NCBI RefSeq assembly: GCF_001619985.1
Contig: NW_017264197.1
Span: forward strand, 1,736,001 to 1,800,000
Direction of reading: 5' to 3'
DNA length: 64,000 nucleotides
From: Xylona heveae TC161
Lineage: Eukaryota; Ascomycota; Xylonomycetes; Xylonales; Xylonaceae
Under the pieces are notes generated by a model, which was given only the letters and a program-made list of their open reading frames with translations, had not been told where the DNA came from and did no database searches. Shown here piece after piece: positions 1 to 10,993 of this stretch (positions are counted from its first letter, which is position 1; each line of letters begins with the position of its first letter). The position numbers and the translations under genes are program-made.

Positions 1-1197
1 ATCTTTACACGAAGACGGCATGATTCCTTGACTCTTCAGTGGATATTTTCGTTTGCTTCGCTTGTTTCGATTGCTTCGTTTGTTGGCTTTTCTGTATTGC
101 TTCGTATCTTTTGACGTCGGATTGTTGCTTCCTCTACTATTCTTCGACTCTATTCGTTGGTGAACTTGAGAGTAATCTGCCTGTCTGGGATTGACGGTCT
201 TTCTGTTTCAATTGTCGAAAAATAGATCTGCAGGCCGTTGCAGATGCGATACCGTTCGGGTCGTGGGTAGACTTTCTTATTGCGTTCGAAAGGTACAAAA
301 GACTGACAGTATTGTCAAAACGATAAAGCGCTTGTCTCTGTCCAAAGACGAATAGTTGTTCCGCTGGGCGTATTCGCAAAGAAGAGGTTCACGGTGAAGC
401 AATTGGATTTGTAAAGTCCGAACGGCAGGCCGACTGGAAATTATCAATCGAGATATGCTTACTGGATCTACGCTTGGTATATATTATGTGGTTAAGACCA
501 ACTTCGGGTTCGAGTTATGGTGTCGGTGGCGGCAAGTGCCGTTCCGGCTGTGAGTGCAGGTGTCAGGCCTGCAGGGTGCCTTGCAGGCTTAGTTGGCGAG
601 GGGCCAGTGACAGAAACAACAATACTGGTTGGTTTAAGAGGGTATACTACATGGTTTTTACATTTTACATTTTGGTTTGATTGAGGCATCAAGAGGGAAA
701 GTATGTATGTGTGTCTGTGGGGTTTTTCTTTTTTTTTTTTTTTTTCCCAGAATTTTCTGCCATGATTGGATTATTTTCTGACGTTTTTGAATTACTCGTT
801 AAACCATCTGAAACATAATTGGTATGAGTTCTTGTGTAAATATTTGAAAAGTAATACAGGATCAATGATAAAATTAGAAAAAGTAATACTTGTCATGGAG
901 GGTTAAAGAATTTCAATTGGTGAAAATTTATATTGTTTATATTCCAACGCTCATTAATCATCTGTTGCCCTATGCCAAAGTTGCTTCTAATGATACTAAT
1001 TCTGTGACTCTGTCACATGTGTAAAATATTCCTGGCTGACCAGCTCTATATTTCTCTGTATATTTCCTCCAACGAATAGAGATGGTGATAATCAGTAGAA
1101 AACTCCCAAGATAGTGAATCATGACGCGGAGACACACGATGAATGGGGAGAAGAAGCACAAAATGTGCAAGGATATCGTTGACGTCATGTGAGACAA
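1..1197. other. Intergenic, no gene recognised
   Basis: No frame here looks like a conserved protein. The open frames are under 81 codons and of mixed composition. A 17-nt T tract lies at 729-745, and the part from about 750 to 960 is AT-rich. The right end is presumably the 3' UTR of the minus-strand RTA1-like gene that stops at 1198. The left end may hold the flank of a gene outside the window. Confidence 0.6.
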
Positions 1198-2239
1198 TCA
1201 TGCTTTGAACTCAGCCTGACTTCCGGTCACGCTCTCGTCCACCACCTGTCCCCGATTCTTCTTCCCCATTTTGACAGCATAGCCTTCAGAGAAGCAGTAG
1301 CCCGGATGAAAGACGTTCAGGACAAGGACGGCGAGGGAAATAATGGCGCCCTCGAAACCAATAAAGAGATTTTGATTTTTAATCAGAGCACCCTCCCAGC
1401 CCTCGGCGAGTTCAGCCACACGATAGATTGATCGGATGAAGATGCAGAGGGTTGACAGGGCGAGCGCGACAAGGAAGCCGCGGAACTTCCATGAACCCCG
1501 AAGCCTGGCATGGGTGGGATCGAGAGCTTCGGCGGAACCAAGTCGGCGCATTCGGCCAAGTGTGCGAATGGCAAAGTCGGTACACAGAACGATGAACAAT
1601 GCCAAGGTGAAGACCTGGAAGGCCAGTCCGGCAAGCATAATGTGGTCTCCGGTCTTTGTTGATTTGTGTTGGTGAGATTCGCTCGACGCGGTACCACCAC
1701 CAATGGCCTGCAGCACTAGTGAAATGACATCGCAAGGGATGAAGATGCGTGGGTAAGACCGCGGCTTGAGGCGTGAGTTTTCTGCGCCAAAAATGTGGAC
1801 AATTCGTGATAGGCAAAGGTAGATTCCGGCAGCCAGAAAAGCCGGCGCAATGGTTAGGCACACAATCTGCATCAGGAAACCATTCTGCGTGGAGTGTCAG
1901 CATTATTTATCTGCATGTAAAAACAGCGAAGGAATAGATTTGAGAGTATTATACCTCGTTGAAAGGGTTGCTGTTTGACATTAAGCGCCCAACGTAGCCT
2001 AGGACTTCTAGGATACAGCCACATATCATGGCTATACTGAAGCCGATAAAGCTCCTTGAGATAATTGCCTGTGAAATGTACAGTCCCAGTGACAGGGCAA
2101 ATAGACCATCAAAGACGCCATTGGCTGCTCGCGACGGCAGGTAATTGTAGTAGGAGGCGTCAATAGGACAAGTTTTCAACGTGCATATTATCTCTTGCTG
2201 ATCATCGCGTGCCACGAGAGAAAAGAAGGCTGAGGCCAT
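1198..2239 (-). CDS. RTA1-like seven-TM membrane protein
   Basis: Two exons, complement(1955..2239) and complement(1198..1884), give 323 aa. The 70-nt intron has a GTATAA donor and a CAG acceptor and joins GRLMSNSNPFNE to NGFLMQIVCLTIAPAF, a junction typical of the family. About seven hydrophobic segments are seen. The family signature shows in GRLMSN, LTIAPAFLAAGIYL and the second-half IFIPCDVISLVLQAIGGG. The C-terminal tail is short and charged. RTA1/RTM1/RSB1 proteins are fungal plasma-membrane or vacuolar proteins linked to sphingoid-base efflux and to tolerance of 7-aminocholesterol or azoles; the substrate cannot be read here. The start is the ATG at 2239; a TTG two codons upstream extends the frame but is not a credible start. 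Family assignment is firm, function is not. Confidence 0.9.
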
Positions 2240-2294
2240 TTTCAACTTCCTGTGAGTGTACGTTCAAGAGGATGTCGTCTCAAAGGTCTTAACA

Positions 2295-2738
2295 ATGGGA
2301 AGAGAGCCAAATCCAGAAAGAGAAGATGTGATTGTTGTCAAACTTCCAAAGGCTGTCGTAAAGGGCAGAATATATCACACCCCAGATGTCAAGTCTAAGC
2401 TTTCTGACGTGCTGCGCCTCACAAGACAACGTGGGGAATTGCGCCAACCTGGTAATTCTGACGCTCGCACCAGCTACAGGGCTGAGTTCAGAAATGAGAT
2501 ACGAAGTAAAATAAACACAAAAAGAAGGATAGTCAATAGATGGCCACGTCAGCAAAGGCCGGCGAAGCTTATAATTGAAGACGTATACGGCCGTAAAAGT
2601 AAGAAAGAATACACTGCCAAGCGATTGAAAACGCCTTGCGATGCAATTGAAACCAGCCCTTTCAAAGAAAATGCAAATGACCATGTAAACATACACCTAG
2701 AAGAGGCTTCGAGGAGGGGCCTTAGGCAGCAGAATTAA
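2295..2738 (+). CDS. Doubtful small basic ORF
   Basis: An ATG-initiated frame of 147 codons, rich in Lys and Arg and without a domain I recognise. It begins only 55 nt from the start codon of the divergent RTA1-like gene, so it would lie in that gene's leader or promoter. The opposite strand is also open over 2289-2696 (135 codons, hydrophobic stretches). Two long overlapping open frames in AT-moderate DNA can arise by chance. It may be a real lineage-specific gene, a decayed one, or noise. Confidence 0.2.
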   Translation: MGREPNPEREDVIVVKLPKAVVKGRIYHTPDVKSKLSDVLRLTRQRGELRQPGNSDARTSYRAEFRNEIRSKINTKRRIVNRWPRQQRPAKLIIEDVYGRKSKKEYTAKRLKTPCDAIETSPFKENANDHVNIHLEEASRRGLRQQN

Positions 2739-2739
2739 T

Positions 2740-3099
2740 ATGGACGAGTAATGTCAGCGCTAATATCGGCGCTGCCTGTGTCGACATGCATCGCTTCCCT
2801 TTTCGCCCTGGCCATCAGGCCATCTATTCGTTGCCATTTAACGAGCCCCGGGATCGATGACACTGAGACTTGTAAGAGTACAAGTCAAATCCCTTGCCTA
2901 GATTAATTTACTATCGTATTTTGTGTTTCGGGGGCTGACACCCGGACAATTTAGTCTGAAATGATTCATAGTGGAAAGCGGCATTATTTGGATCCGCTGA
3001 CGGAACGGAACCGCGAAATATCCAAGCGAAGCGTCAGGGTTCATTACGTAACAATACTGATGCTTGATAAATACTTTTACCTTCTCTTATTTCAAGCAA
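2740..3099. other. Intergenic upstream of tRNA
   Basis: No coding signal was seen. This is the 5' flank of the tRNA-Gly gene. No tRNA-like repeat or element end was recognised. Confidence 0.6.
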
Positions 3100-3171
3100 G
3101 CATCAGTAGTGTAGTGGTTATCATTCTTGCCTTCCAAGCATGAGACTCGGGTTCGATTCCCGACTGATGCA
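3100..3171 (+). tRNA. tRNA-Gly (anticodon UCC)
   Basis: Cloverleaf of 72 nt with no intron. The acceptor stem GCATCAG pairs fully with CTGATGC, followed by discriminator A at 3171. The T arm is TCGGG/CCCGA around TTCGATT. The anticodon loop CTTCCAA (3131-3137) puts TCC at 3133-3135, which reads GGA and possibly GGG. The internal A box (tagtgtagtgg, near 3107-3117) and B box (ggttcgattcc, 3150-3160) are good RNA polymerase III promoter elements. The anticodon stem CTTGC/GCATG has a T-T mismatch at its second pair (3127 with 3141). No 3' CCA is encoded, as expected for a nuclear gene. Confidence 0.93.
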
Positions 3172-3182
3172 ACAGCACTTTG

Positions 3183-3197
3183 TTTTTCTTTTTTTTT
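3183..3197 (+). terminator. Pol III terminator of tRNA-Gly
   Basis: Five T (3183-3187), then a C, then nine T (3189-3197), starting 12 nt after the tRNA. This is the usual oligo-T termination signal for RNA polymerase III. Confidence 0.8.
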
Positions 3198-4003
3198 GTC
3201 TTTTATTTTCCACTCGAAAACGCAGCTATTTTTCCTACGAGGTAAAAGAGTAGATTCAATTTTTCACTTTTGTCATGGAGTACGGAGGTATGGCTCCAGC
3301 AATGCACAACAATTGAGCAGTTGTCTCCTGGTTTATCTTACTGCTGGAGTCGCAACACGGTAAGCTTGAATTATAAGAAGCCTGTAAGCTTATAGTTAGC
3401 ATGTGATATATTTATTTTATCTTTTTGTTTCATGTATGTACTCTTTCTCTTGAATCCCTTTCTTTTGTCATTAGAGTATATTTATTCCCTCTATTTCCTC
3501 TCATGATGACTATCCTGTCAGATTTTTATCGCAAATGTTCAAGTCGTATGATTGAACAGTGCAAGAGTACAAAGTACCTCATGCCCAACGCTTTTCACAT
3601 GTCGGCAGGCGAATGGCCCCCAAAATGACGTTTGCGAAATCTAGGCTGCATGAACTTGACCCCATCAAGACACAGCTCTCACTCATTGGCCGTCTTTGCT
3701 GAAGACACAACTTTGCGACTTGCAGATTATTTCAAAATTCGCTTTCAGGAAAGCCGTTTTCTTCTTCATTAGCTAGTTCCAGATCATCGAACCAGCTGTT
3801 TGTCCACCGCTGGTTCGCGTTCCAGCGCTACTGGCTGGCGTTTTGGCCGACAACATACGCATCACCTTACTCATACCGCCTCGAACAGCTCCACCCCATG
3901 CCATTACAGTGCAAAATTCCCCATGCTTAGTACATACTAACTTACGTTAATCCCGCTCTGGCCACACGATTCCCCTCATTGAACCCTGCCGATCCACGCC
4001 AAG
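3198..4003. other. Intergenic, leader of the lipase gene
   Basis: Pyrimidine-rich and AT-rich sequence after the tRNA, then about 400 nt likely to hold the promoter and 5' UTR of the lipase gene. No supported gene; the open frames are short and without motifs. Confidence 0.55.
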
Positions 4004-6373
4004 ATGCCGCGAGTGCCCGTGGTCGGTCGGCTCTTCATGTATGAAATGCCTTAACCCCAGCAATGCCATTCAGATGTGCTTGGACCTCAGATTCAACTGA
4101 CATATTGGCTGCGTCCCGGACAGCAAGGAGTATATGGCTCTGCTAGGCTCACTTATACTCGTGGGCCTTGAGGGCTTTTTACGTGTGATCACTCTAGCTT
4201 TGCGTAAGCTATCGATCGAGCCTACAACTGAAATTCGTACTAATGTGTGCTGCCAGCTGGGCCTGTGATCAGATTTTGTTACAATTGGTCCCGAAGCCTC
4301 TTCAATTATCTTTCCTCGCCTCAAGGAAAGAAGTCTCGGACAAAAAAGAAGAGTATTATGTCCACTTGGCATGTCCCGTCACCGAGCATATGCTGACTAG
4401 GCCCCAGATGTCGTCTCGTCTATAGCTCAAGCATCAGACTTTGTTGATTTGTGTCTCCTTTTCGGATATGAAGCTGAGGAACACGTTGTCCAAACTGGAG
4501 ATGGCTACCTCCTTGGCCTCCATCGGCTCGCATGGCGGAAAGGTGAAGAAGAGGAGAGAGTCAACAGTGGAGAGGGAAGCTTAAAGAAAAAGGTTGTCTA
4601 CCTTCATCACGGGTTGCTCATGAACAGTGAAGTCTGGGTCTGCGCGACCGAAAAGGAAAGATGTCTGCCATTTATGCTTGTTGAAAGAGGCTATGACGTT
4701 TGGGTAAGACCCCAGATTACAGCTTTTTTTTGCGGTTGTGCCACTGACCCGTCATTCTGTCAAGCTTGGAAACAACCGAGGAAACAAATATTCCAAAAAG
4801 TCTACGCGGCATACGCCCACATCCACAGGCTTTTGGGACTTTTCCATAGATCAATTTGCATTTCACGACATCCCGGATAGCATAGACTATATTTTGAAGA
4901 CGACCCACCAGCCTTCTCTATCCTATATTGGCTTTTCCCAAGGCACAGGCACGCATTCCAGTCCTAATTGTTCCCGTGATGATTTACTCACAACCTATAG
5001 CCCAAGCTTTTGCAACACTCTCAATCCATCCCCAGCTGAACGAAAAGGTCGACGTATTTATTGCGCTTGCACCTGCCATGGCACCCCACGGACTCAGCAA
5101 TGGTATCGTAGACGCCCTGATAAAAGCGTCGCCGGAAGTCATTTTTCTCGCCTTTGGTCGACGGAGCATTCTCAGTTCAACCACCATGTGGCAAGCGCTC
5201 CTTTATCCACCCATCTTTGTCCGCATTATCGACTCAGCCTTGAGTTTCCTCTTTGCATGGTCAGGCATGAACATTAAGCCCCACCAAAAGCTCGCAGCAT
5301 ACCCCCACTTGTACTCATATACCAGCACCAAAAGTGTTGTCCACTGGTTCCAGATCATTAGAACGGCGAGCTTTCAGATGTACGACGATGAGGTGCAGGC
5401 TCCCTTGAGTCTTACGGGAGGTGCCAAGTACACCAAGGTCGCCAGGTTTCCGACGAAGAACATTAAAACCCCAATCGTAATGGTCTACGGAGGAAGTGAT
5501 AGCTTAGTCGATATCAAAGTGATGCTCAAAGAGCTCCCACGACATACAGTTGCCACAGAGGTACGTGCCAAACGTGACTTTCTTTTTTCTTTTTTTCCCT
5601 TTTTTGGAACGAATTCTACAAGGAATTCATGTTGACATATAGCGCAGATTCCGCACTATGAACACTTGGATTTCCTATGGGCAGATGACGTTGACCAGCT
5701 TGTCTTTCCGCACGTGTTTCGCGCACTCGATACCTACACAAACGCCGATCGCCCAAGGCGGCGAATCAGCTCTGTTGAGCGGTCTCAGCCCAATCTTCGC
5801 GCACCCGGCTCTGCAAGCTATTTTTCTGATGATCGGCTTGGAGTAAAGGTTCCTGGCTCTACCGAAGGTCCAGTGGATGCCGACGCTGAGACAGACAATA
5901 GTAGTACCCATGGCAAAAGCTACGCTGCCATTGCAGCTGATGCAGAAACTACCCCAACAGGGATGGAGACTTCGCCTGCACCCAGTGACACCAAACACCA
6001 GCCGGAAGAGGCAATCCTCTCTCCATCTTCCACTGTCCCGCAATCACCCAGAAATGCCTTTGATGCACAGGACTTCCAACCCGGGACGACAGACTCGTGG
6101 CCCTCTCCGGAGACATCCCGGCAAAACACAAGCATCACTGAGCCGGTCACACCGCCTCGCCTTGCGTCTTTTGGAAAGGACGGTCGAAGTGGAAGCGTAG
6201 GTAGCTACCGCAGCACCACAAGCTTAAACAGCGAAGGTGCAAAGGTAAGTAGAGGTGGTATCAACGTGGGATTCAGCAGAGCGGCCGGAGGCGTCATCAG
6301 TCGAGGTACTGAAGGGCTTCCCGATGACAAGTCGACTTCTCGAAGCAAGAAGAAGTCAAAGAGGAAGGCTTGA
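4004..6373 (+). CDS. Membrane-anchored triglyceride lipase / sterol esterase
   Basis: Seven exons: 4004..4038, 4124..4203, 4257..4352, 4408..4703, 4765..4948, 5001..5560, 5648..6373; 658 aa. It is an alpha/beta-hydrolase of the acid-lipase group (yeast Tgl1/Yeh1 relatives), which hydrolyses sterol esters or triacylglycerol at lipid droplets. A hydrophobic anchor lies near residues 15-36 (EYMALLGSLILVGLEG). The lipase-associated region includes GYEAEEHVVQTGDGYLLGLHR, then VYLHHGLL, DVWLGNNRGNKYS and the nucleophile elbow GFSQGT (Ser227). A late PHYEHLDFLW supplies the likely catalytic His, with GGSDSLVD before it for the Asp. About 180 C-terminal residues are Ser/Pro/Lys-rich and look disordered. 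Intron 5 (4949-5000) follows the elbow and must be a GC-AG intron. A strong GTAAGT at 6245 lies in coding sequence and is probably not used. Confidence 0.9.
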
Positions 6374-6859
6374 AATTTGCGAGATTCGGCGGCATGAATC
6401 TGGATAGTCTCATGTCGATGATGATAATGACCTTTTCTTTTTTCCCTTCATTATTTTTTCATATTATTCTCCAGGTTGAATAAGGTGTATTGGATCGTAC
6501 GAGAAGTTTCGTATTACATATAGACGCGGGGAATTGGGTGACTCTCGTGCCTTTGCGACGGTACATACTAAGGACCTTGATACAATAGAGTACATAATTT
6601 TTCTCTCTCGGCGGTCTCGGCGATTGCATGAGAGTAAAAACGAGCAGTTATCCTTCAAGGAACGAAGTCAAAGAACTATCAAATCTTCTTTAAATGCAAA
6701 TCTTTCTATACCTTGGTTCCATACATTGAAATATGACACTTTTTCTCCCCCTCTCTTTCTGTCTCTCGCCATTGGAAAAAGTCACATGATATTTCTACAC
6801 AAAAGGAGATGCAATGAATAAATGAAAAAGAAAGAAAAGAGAAAACATGCGTCACTCCA
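6374..6859. other. Convergent 3' region, lipase and WBP1
   Basis: No gene recognised. It lies between two convergent stop codons and must hold both 3' UTRs and poly(A) signals. The right part (6820-6845) is purine-rich. Confidence 0.6.
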
Positions 6860-8535
6860 TCACTGAGTCTTCTTCGCTTTATCTGCGGGCCCAGAAGAAC
6901 GAACCGGCGCGCTCCAGAGCCAGAGCGCGACAAAAGCAAGCCATCCAGCAACCGTGACCCAGATGCCCGCGATCCAAGTCCAAGCGCCTGAAATGGCAAA
7001 GCTGCGAGGCCACTCGTCGTGAGCGTAGTGCCGGACGGTGACTTCGCGGGTCTCGTCAATGTATGTGAAGAAGGGGCGCTTGTAGTTGACTTCAAACTTG
7101 AAGATACCATGTTGGTCGGGGACCGTGAAGCTCGTGGTGTAGAGCGTGCTGTTGCTGGATGTACCAGATGAAGAAGGGGTAAGGGCAAGACGATGGAAGG
7201 GTGAGAGCATGGAGAATTCGAGCTGCACGGCGTCCTTCGCGGGGGGCGTGAACGGAGCCCAGTGGTCGTAGTTGTACTCGGAAAGTTCAATAGAGAAGGT
7301 CTATTCGGTGGTAAGAACAATTGTCAGTAGGTTGAACTAGGTAGAGATGAGGGAAGGGGAAAAAGGGGTTCGGGAATTAATTGGGAGGTAGAGACGTACC
7401 ACGTCGCTCTTGATTCTGTAAATCTTAGGATTGAGCTCCACGAGACCCTGGTCTGCACCCTCGTTGAGATGATGCTCCACGTTGCCAACCTTGAGGACGC
7501 CAATCTCTTGGAAAGTCCAGGCTGACAGTGCCTTGGCAAAGTCACGGTTCCCAGTCGTGGTCTTCTCACCGCTGGCTCCAGGAGCCTTGACTTTCGCATC
7601 GAACCATTTGTTCTCGAGCATTTCCAAGGAGCCGAGAACGGTGAAGCGGGCAGAGTTGCGGGCCTGAAGAGCAGAAACGAGCGCAAGCTGTTGGCCGACG
7701 GCAAACGGATCCTCAACCGTCTCGGACTGGTCCTTAGGGTTATAGCTGTAGGCGGAGCTCGGAGCACGCAGAATGGGATGAAGCAATGGGCTTTCGTTGC
7801 CGAGAACTTGTCCCATACCACGAGGGAAAGCAAGGGTAGTGTCGGGGCTTTGGCCGGCAAAGAAGTTCTTCGCTCCTGGTCGTAGAGCTTTGGGTGCCGG
7901 AACAAGGACTACGTCATGCTTGTCGGAGGCAGAAATGGTATCATGGTTGAAGTGGTCGACAACAAGCGCATTCCGGTCTGAAGGGAGGTGGATATCAAAT
8001 TCGAGTAGCAGAGAAACAATGGCAGTCGGCGTGGGCGCATCCGAAGCTAGCGCCAGGAGGATATTACCATCTCCATTGATGAAATCCATAAGAATCTTGG
8101 GCGTCAAGGAGGGGCCAAGGCCTAAACCACATCTCAATTAGCATTGTTTCTGACGAATAGTCTCTCACCGTGTTAAATGCCTGTGGTTAACTCGAGCATT
8201 CTCACCTTTCGATTTGGGAGGGAGGAGGAGAACGTGGTCGTACACCCGTTCGCCATGCTGGAAAAGCGTGAGCTTCTCGCTCTTGGGAGATTCAAAATCA
8301 AGGTTATATCCCCGAGCTAGATGTCAATTCATGTCAGTAAACTGTTTAAAAAGCTCAATACATAAAGTAGGTCTTATATTTGTTGTGTCTCACATTCAAG
8401 GTCTGACCAGAAAGTCGAATACTTGTCCTTGTCAGCCAACTCCTCAATCACCACAAGCAATCGATTGCCCGCAGTGCTGAGAGCTTGGACAATGCCCAGC
8501 AGGCATAATAAGAGAAAGGCCACCGGCAATTGCAT
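6860..8535 (-). CDS. WBP1: Oligosaccharyltransferase beta subunit Wbp1
   Basis: Four exons, complement of 8394..8535, 8206..8316, 7400..8121 and 6860..7300; 471 aa. Wbp1 (OST48 in animals) is a core subunit of the ER oligosaccharyltransferase that moves the dolichol-linked glycan to Asn-X-Ser/Thr sites. A signal peptide (MQLPVAFLLLCLLGIVQA) precedes NRLLVVIEELADKDKYS. Family blocks follow: SRGYNLDFESPKSEKL, ILLALASDAPTP, DHFNHDT and NPKIYRIKSDV|TFSIELSEYNYDHW. One membrane span lies close to the C terminus (AWTWIAGIWVTVAGWLAF). The protein ends KKTQ, a KKxx dilysine ER-retrieval signal as in yeast Wbp1. It shares an upstream region of about 414 bp with the divergent complex I gene. Introns are 77-99 nt with standard borders. 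Confidence 0.96.
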
Positions 8536-8949
8536 GGTGGATCTGCCGTGCTTGGATTCGAAGCTTTAGGGAAACACAGCTGTCTCTTGGGAGAGCTCCA
8601 AGACACACAAGCAACATTGAGGACTCAAGCGGTCCCTCCAACGCGTCAGTCCTGCGTATACTTGAGTCCTAGCTGCGTTGCTACTGGCCCGACATGTGGC
8701 CGCATTGTACGATTATGTAATACAGAACTCCTTCGGAGAATACTTCTCCGATATCCCATATCGGGTAAGGCGGCTGGGGAACAAGTTGGCGGGAGCTCGG
8801 GAACGTCAATGCTTAACGACACCACCGCCCCTTCTCCGCGTGGAGTCACTCCATTCCGCGCTTCGTCGTTGGGGCTCCACTTCTGTCTCCAAAGCTCAAT
8901 TGCATCTCCATTTGGAGCAACTATTCATTGCAAAAGTACCAGCTTCAAC
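8536..8949. promoter_or_regulatory. Shared divergent promoter, WBP1 / nuo9.5
   Basis: A 414-bp gap between two divergent start codons must carry both promoters and both 5' leaders. No TATA box is obvious. Several frames are open across it, but none shows a conserved protein. Which elements act on which gene cannot be read from sequence alone. Confidence 0.6.
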
Positions 8950-9235
8950 ATGTCGACTGTTACCCCTCGATTTTGGTCTCAGCCCTTTCGCTACATGCGA
9001 TGGGCGTCTCACGAGAAACCCGCTATATTCTACTCTATTGTTGTTGGCAGTCTCGGACCCGTTCTCATGGTGGTCGTTCCGCCAGTTCGCAGAGCACTTG
9101 GTGATGGGCCAAGAGAACGAATTCCTCTAACTTATCCAAGTGCGACTGTCAGATATATACTGCACAGACTAATGCTGATCAAACTGCATAGTTCCTCCGG
9201 GCCCTCGAAAAATACCGTCGGGATATGACGATTAA
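8950..9235 (+). CDS. nuo9.5: Complex I 9.5 kDa accessory subunit
   Basis: Two exons, 8950..9139 and 9192..9235, give 77 aa. The protein matches the small single-span accessory subunit known as NUO9.5 in Neurospora: RFWSQPFRYMRWASHEKPAI, then a hydrophobic span (SIVVGSLGPVLMVVVPP), then VRRALGD and the tail PSGYDD. It belongs to mitochondrial NADH:ubiquinone oxidoreductase in the inner membrane. The 52-nt intron has donor GTGCGA, branch CTAAT and acceptor TAG, and restores the conserved ending PIPPGPRKIPSGYDD. Without splicing the frame runs into unrelated sequence. A longer upstream-open frame in the same phase is not part of the protein. Confidence 0.93.
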
Positions 9236-9680
9236 AATTGGAGCTCGCATATTGCTGTCCTCCGAGTTTGAGCGGTCATGGCACATCATGTCGGGTACTT
9301 ATGTGCTTCAAGTATAATGAGATCTCTGGACCAAACTGTTCTATTACTTTGACACGAGGCGTTAAGAGGCAATGCATGGACCTGAGAATCTGACAGTTAT
9401 TTACTCTTTCCTTTTTATTTTCTACGCCAAATTTTCATCTATTAGACGAAGCATTCTATTATTTTTTGAGCTCGATTATCATCTCTTTTGTTTCTGTATG
9501 GGTCTTTGCCAATCTGCCTTCCACTCCTTTTTGCCGCTAAGGCATTTCCCGATTGTCTGCCTTGAACCTATACGGCTGCATTTCCTGTTTATCACCCTCT
9601 CTAGACTCGGAATTGGGATCGTTTCCCATAGTAAATCTACCAATCGTACAAAATTCAGCTCCAGACCATTTATCCTCTAG
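9236..9680. other. Convergent 3' region
   Basis: Lies between the convergent complex I subunit gene and the BTB gene. Very T-rich from 9400 to 9620. No coding or RNA feature recognised. Confidence 0.55.
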
Positions 9681-10993
9681 CTATCCTCTGCTCTCAAGAT
9701 TTCTTCTCTCGGTCAAGAACTTAAGGTCATCTGTTCTAATTTGGACACAGGTCAAATATTTTAGTGGTTGCACCTTCACATCCAACAGAGAGCGATTGAC
9801 CAAGAGCGGCTGCACAAGCTGCTTGAGACGCAATTTTAGCTTAAATAGCTGAATCTCGATGCAGTCTCTTTCCTCAGTCAACTGAAACTGCTCGCAAAAT
9901 CGTTTCGCGGCCGGCTGAGTCACAAGGTCATCACAACTTGCAATCTGGCGATAGAGCTTGGCTCCGCCATCTTCGGCTCGAAAGTTTAGACCATCATTTA
10001 TGGCCCGACCATACGTTTCTCGAAATATCGCCACGGTCATCCAACCACATATTTTTGTGCTATCAAGCACCCGATAATTCGGAGATATATTGGATTGTCC
10101 AGGCGCAAAGCATTCCGGTGTATAGTGACAGAGAATTTCTGAATCAATTTCCCGCTTTTTCTCGTTGAGCTCATGGTACTTTTTCTCGCAAACTCCAAAC
10201 ACGTCTGGCTTCATTTGGCTTTTGGTTTCTGACGTGAGAGAGTTCCACTGTCCGATTACATGGATAAGCGATTCCTTCATGATGGTCGCAGACTGTAGAC
10301 GATATGCAAGGTCCAACCACGCCATGGTATTTACGGCGATAGACTGAAAAAGCGGCTGGCCATGATCAAGCAGAGCATTCTCAATACATTCCGTAATGGC
10401 TGAAATAGACCCCAACCGTTCCGCAAGCTCCATGAGGCCCATTGAGTCTCTTATAGTCAGTATGAGGTTTGTTTCATCGAGAGCCGGTTTTATATGGTAG
10501 AATGTACGGAATAAGTTATCGTAGTGCGTAAACCGGTGCAAAGCTAGCCTTGGTGCTTCTGGACGTGAATCGGCTGTTGGGCTCGTGCCATTATTCATTG
10601 AGTCTGTTGACTTGAGACAAGGTCAGCATTGGCGGGTCCTTGTTGTTGCGCCTCATTATATTTTAGTATGGTAAAATACCATGACAAGCTAACTAAGCAG
10701 CATCATAAGGTGTAGTCGCAAGCTCAAAGAAAGATATATCTTAGATATACCTTTATGACCACCCAGCCGACTCCATCAAGTTCGTAATCTGCCAGCTCAA
10801 GTTGATATCGTACATATACACCAGACTCTCTTGCTGTTTCATCAGGCTTCGTGGCTTTCTCTTCGATGAGTAAACGGCGGAAGTGCGCAGAACAGCGTCG
10901 TAAAACACTTGAATGAAGTTGATAAGTGTGGACTTCAGCGAGCGTGATGATGACATCGCCATCAGTATAACGTGGAAATTGAGATCTGCTCAT
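9681..10993 (-). CDS. BTB/POZ-domain protein
   Basis: Two exons, complement(10751..10993) and complement(9681..10610), give 390 aa. The N-terminal BTB fold shows in YTDGDVIITLAEVHTYQLH and SSVLRRCSAHFRRLL. The rest carries the pattern of fungal BTB proteins of unknown role (LAERLGSISAITECIENALL, HGQPLFQSIA, WLDLAYRLQSATIMKESLIH). BTB domains mediate dimerisation or bind Cul3 ubiquitin ligase; there is no MATH, Kelch or zinc finger here. The 140-nt intron has donor AAG|GTATAT. Its acceptor must be AAG (CTCAAG|TCAACA) because the nearby CAG is out of frame. A second BTB protein lies at 61.2-62.2 kb, but the two look unrelated outside the BTB fold. Confidence 0.8.

Noticed and set aside
4398-4424. 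TAG acceptors at 4400 and 4424 for intron 3 of the lipase gene
   Set aside because: The first is only three bases from the branch A and would need a 28-nt intron; the second breaks frame. The CAG at 4407 with donor GTATTA at 4353 restores NVVSSIAQASDFVDLC.
6245-6283. GTAAGT...CAG inside the last lipase exon, as a short intron
   Set aside because: Only about 39 nt, and the read-through GGINVGFSRAAGGVIS resembles the conserved tail of the family.
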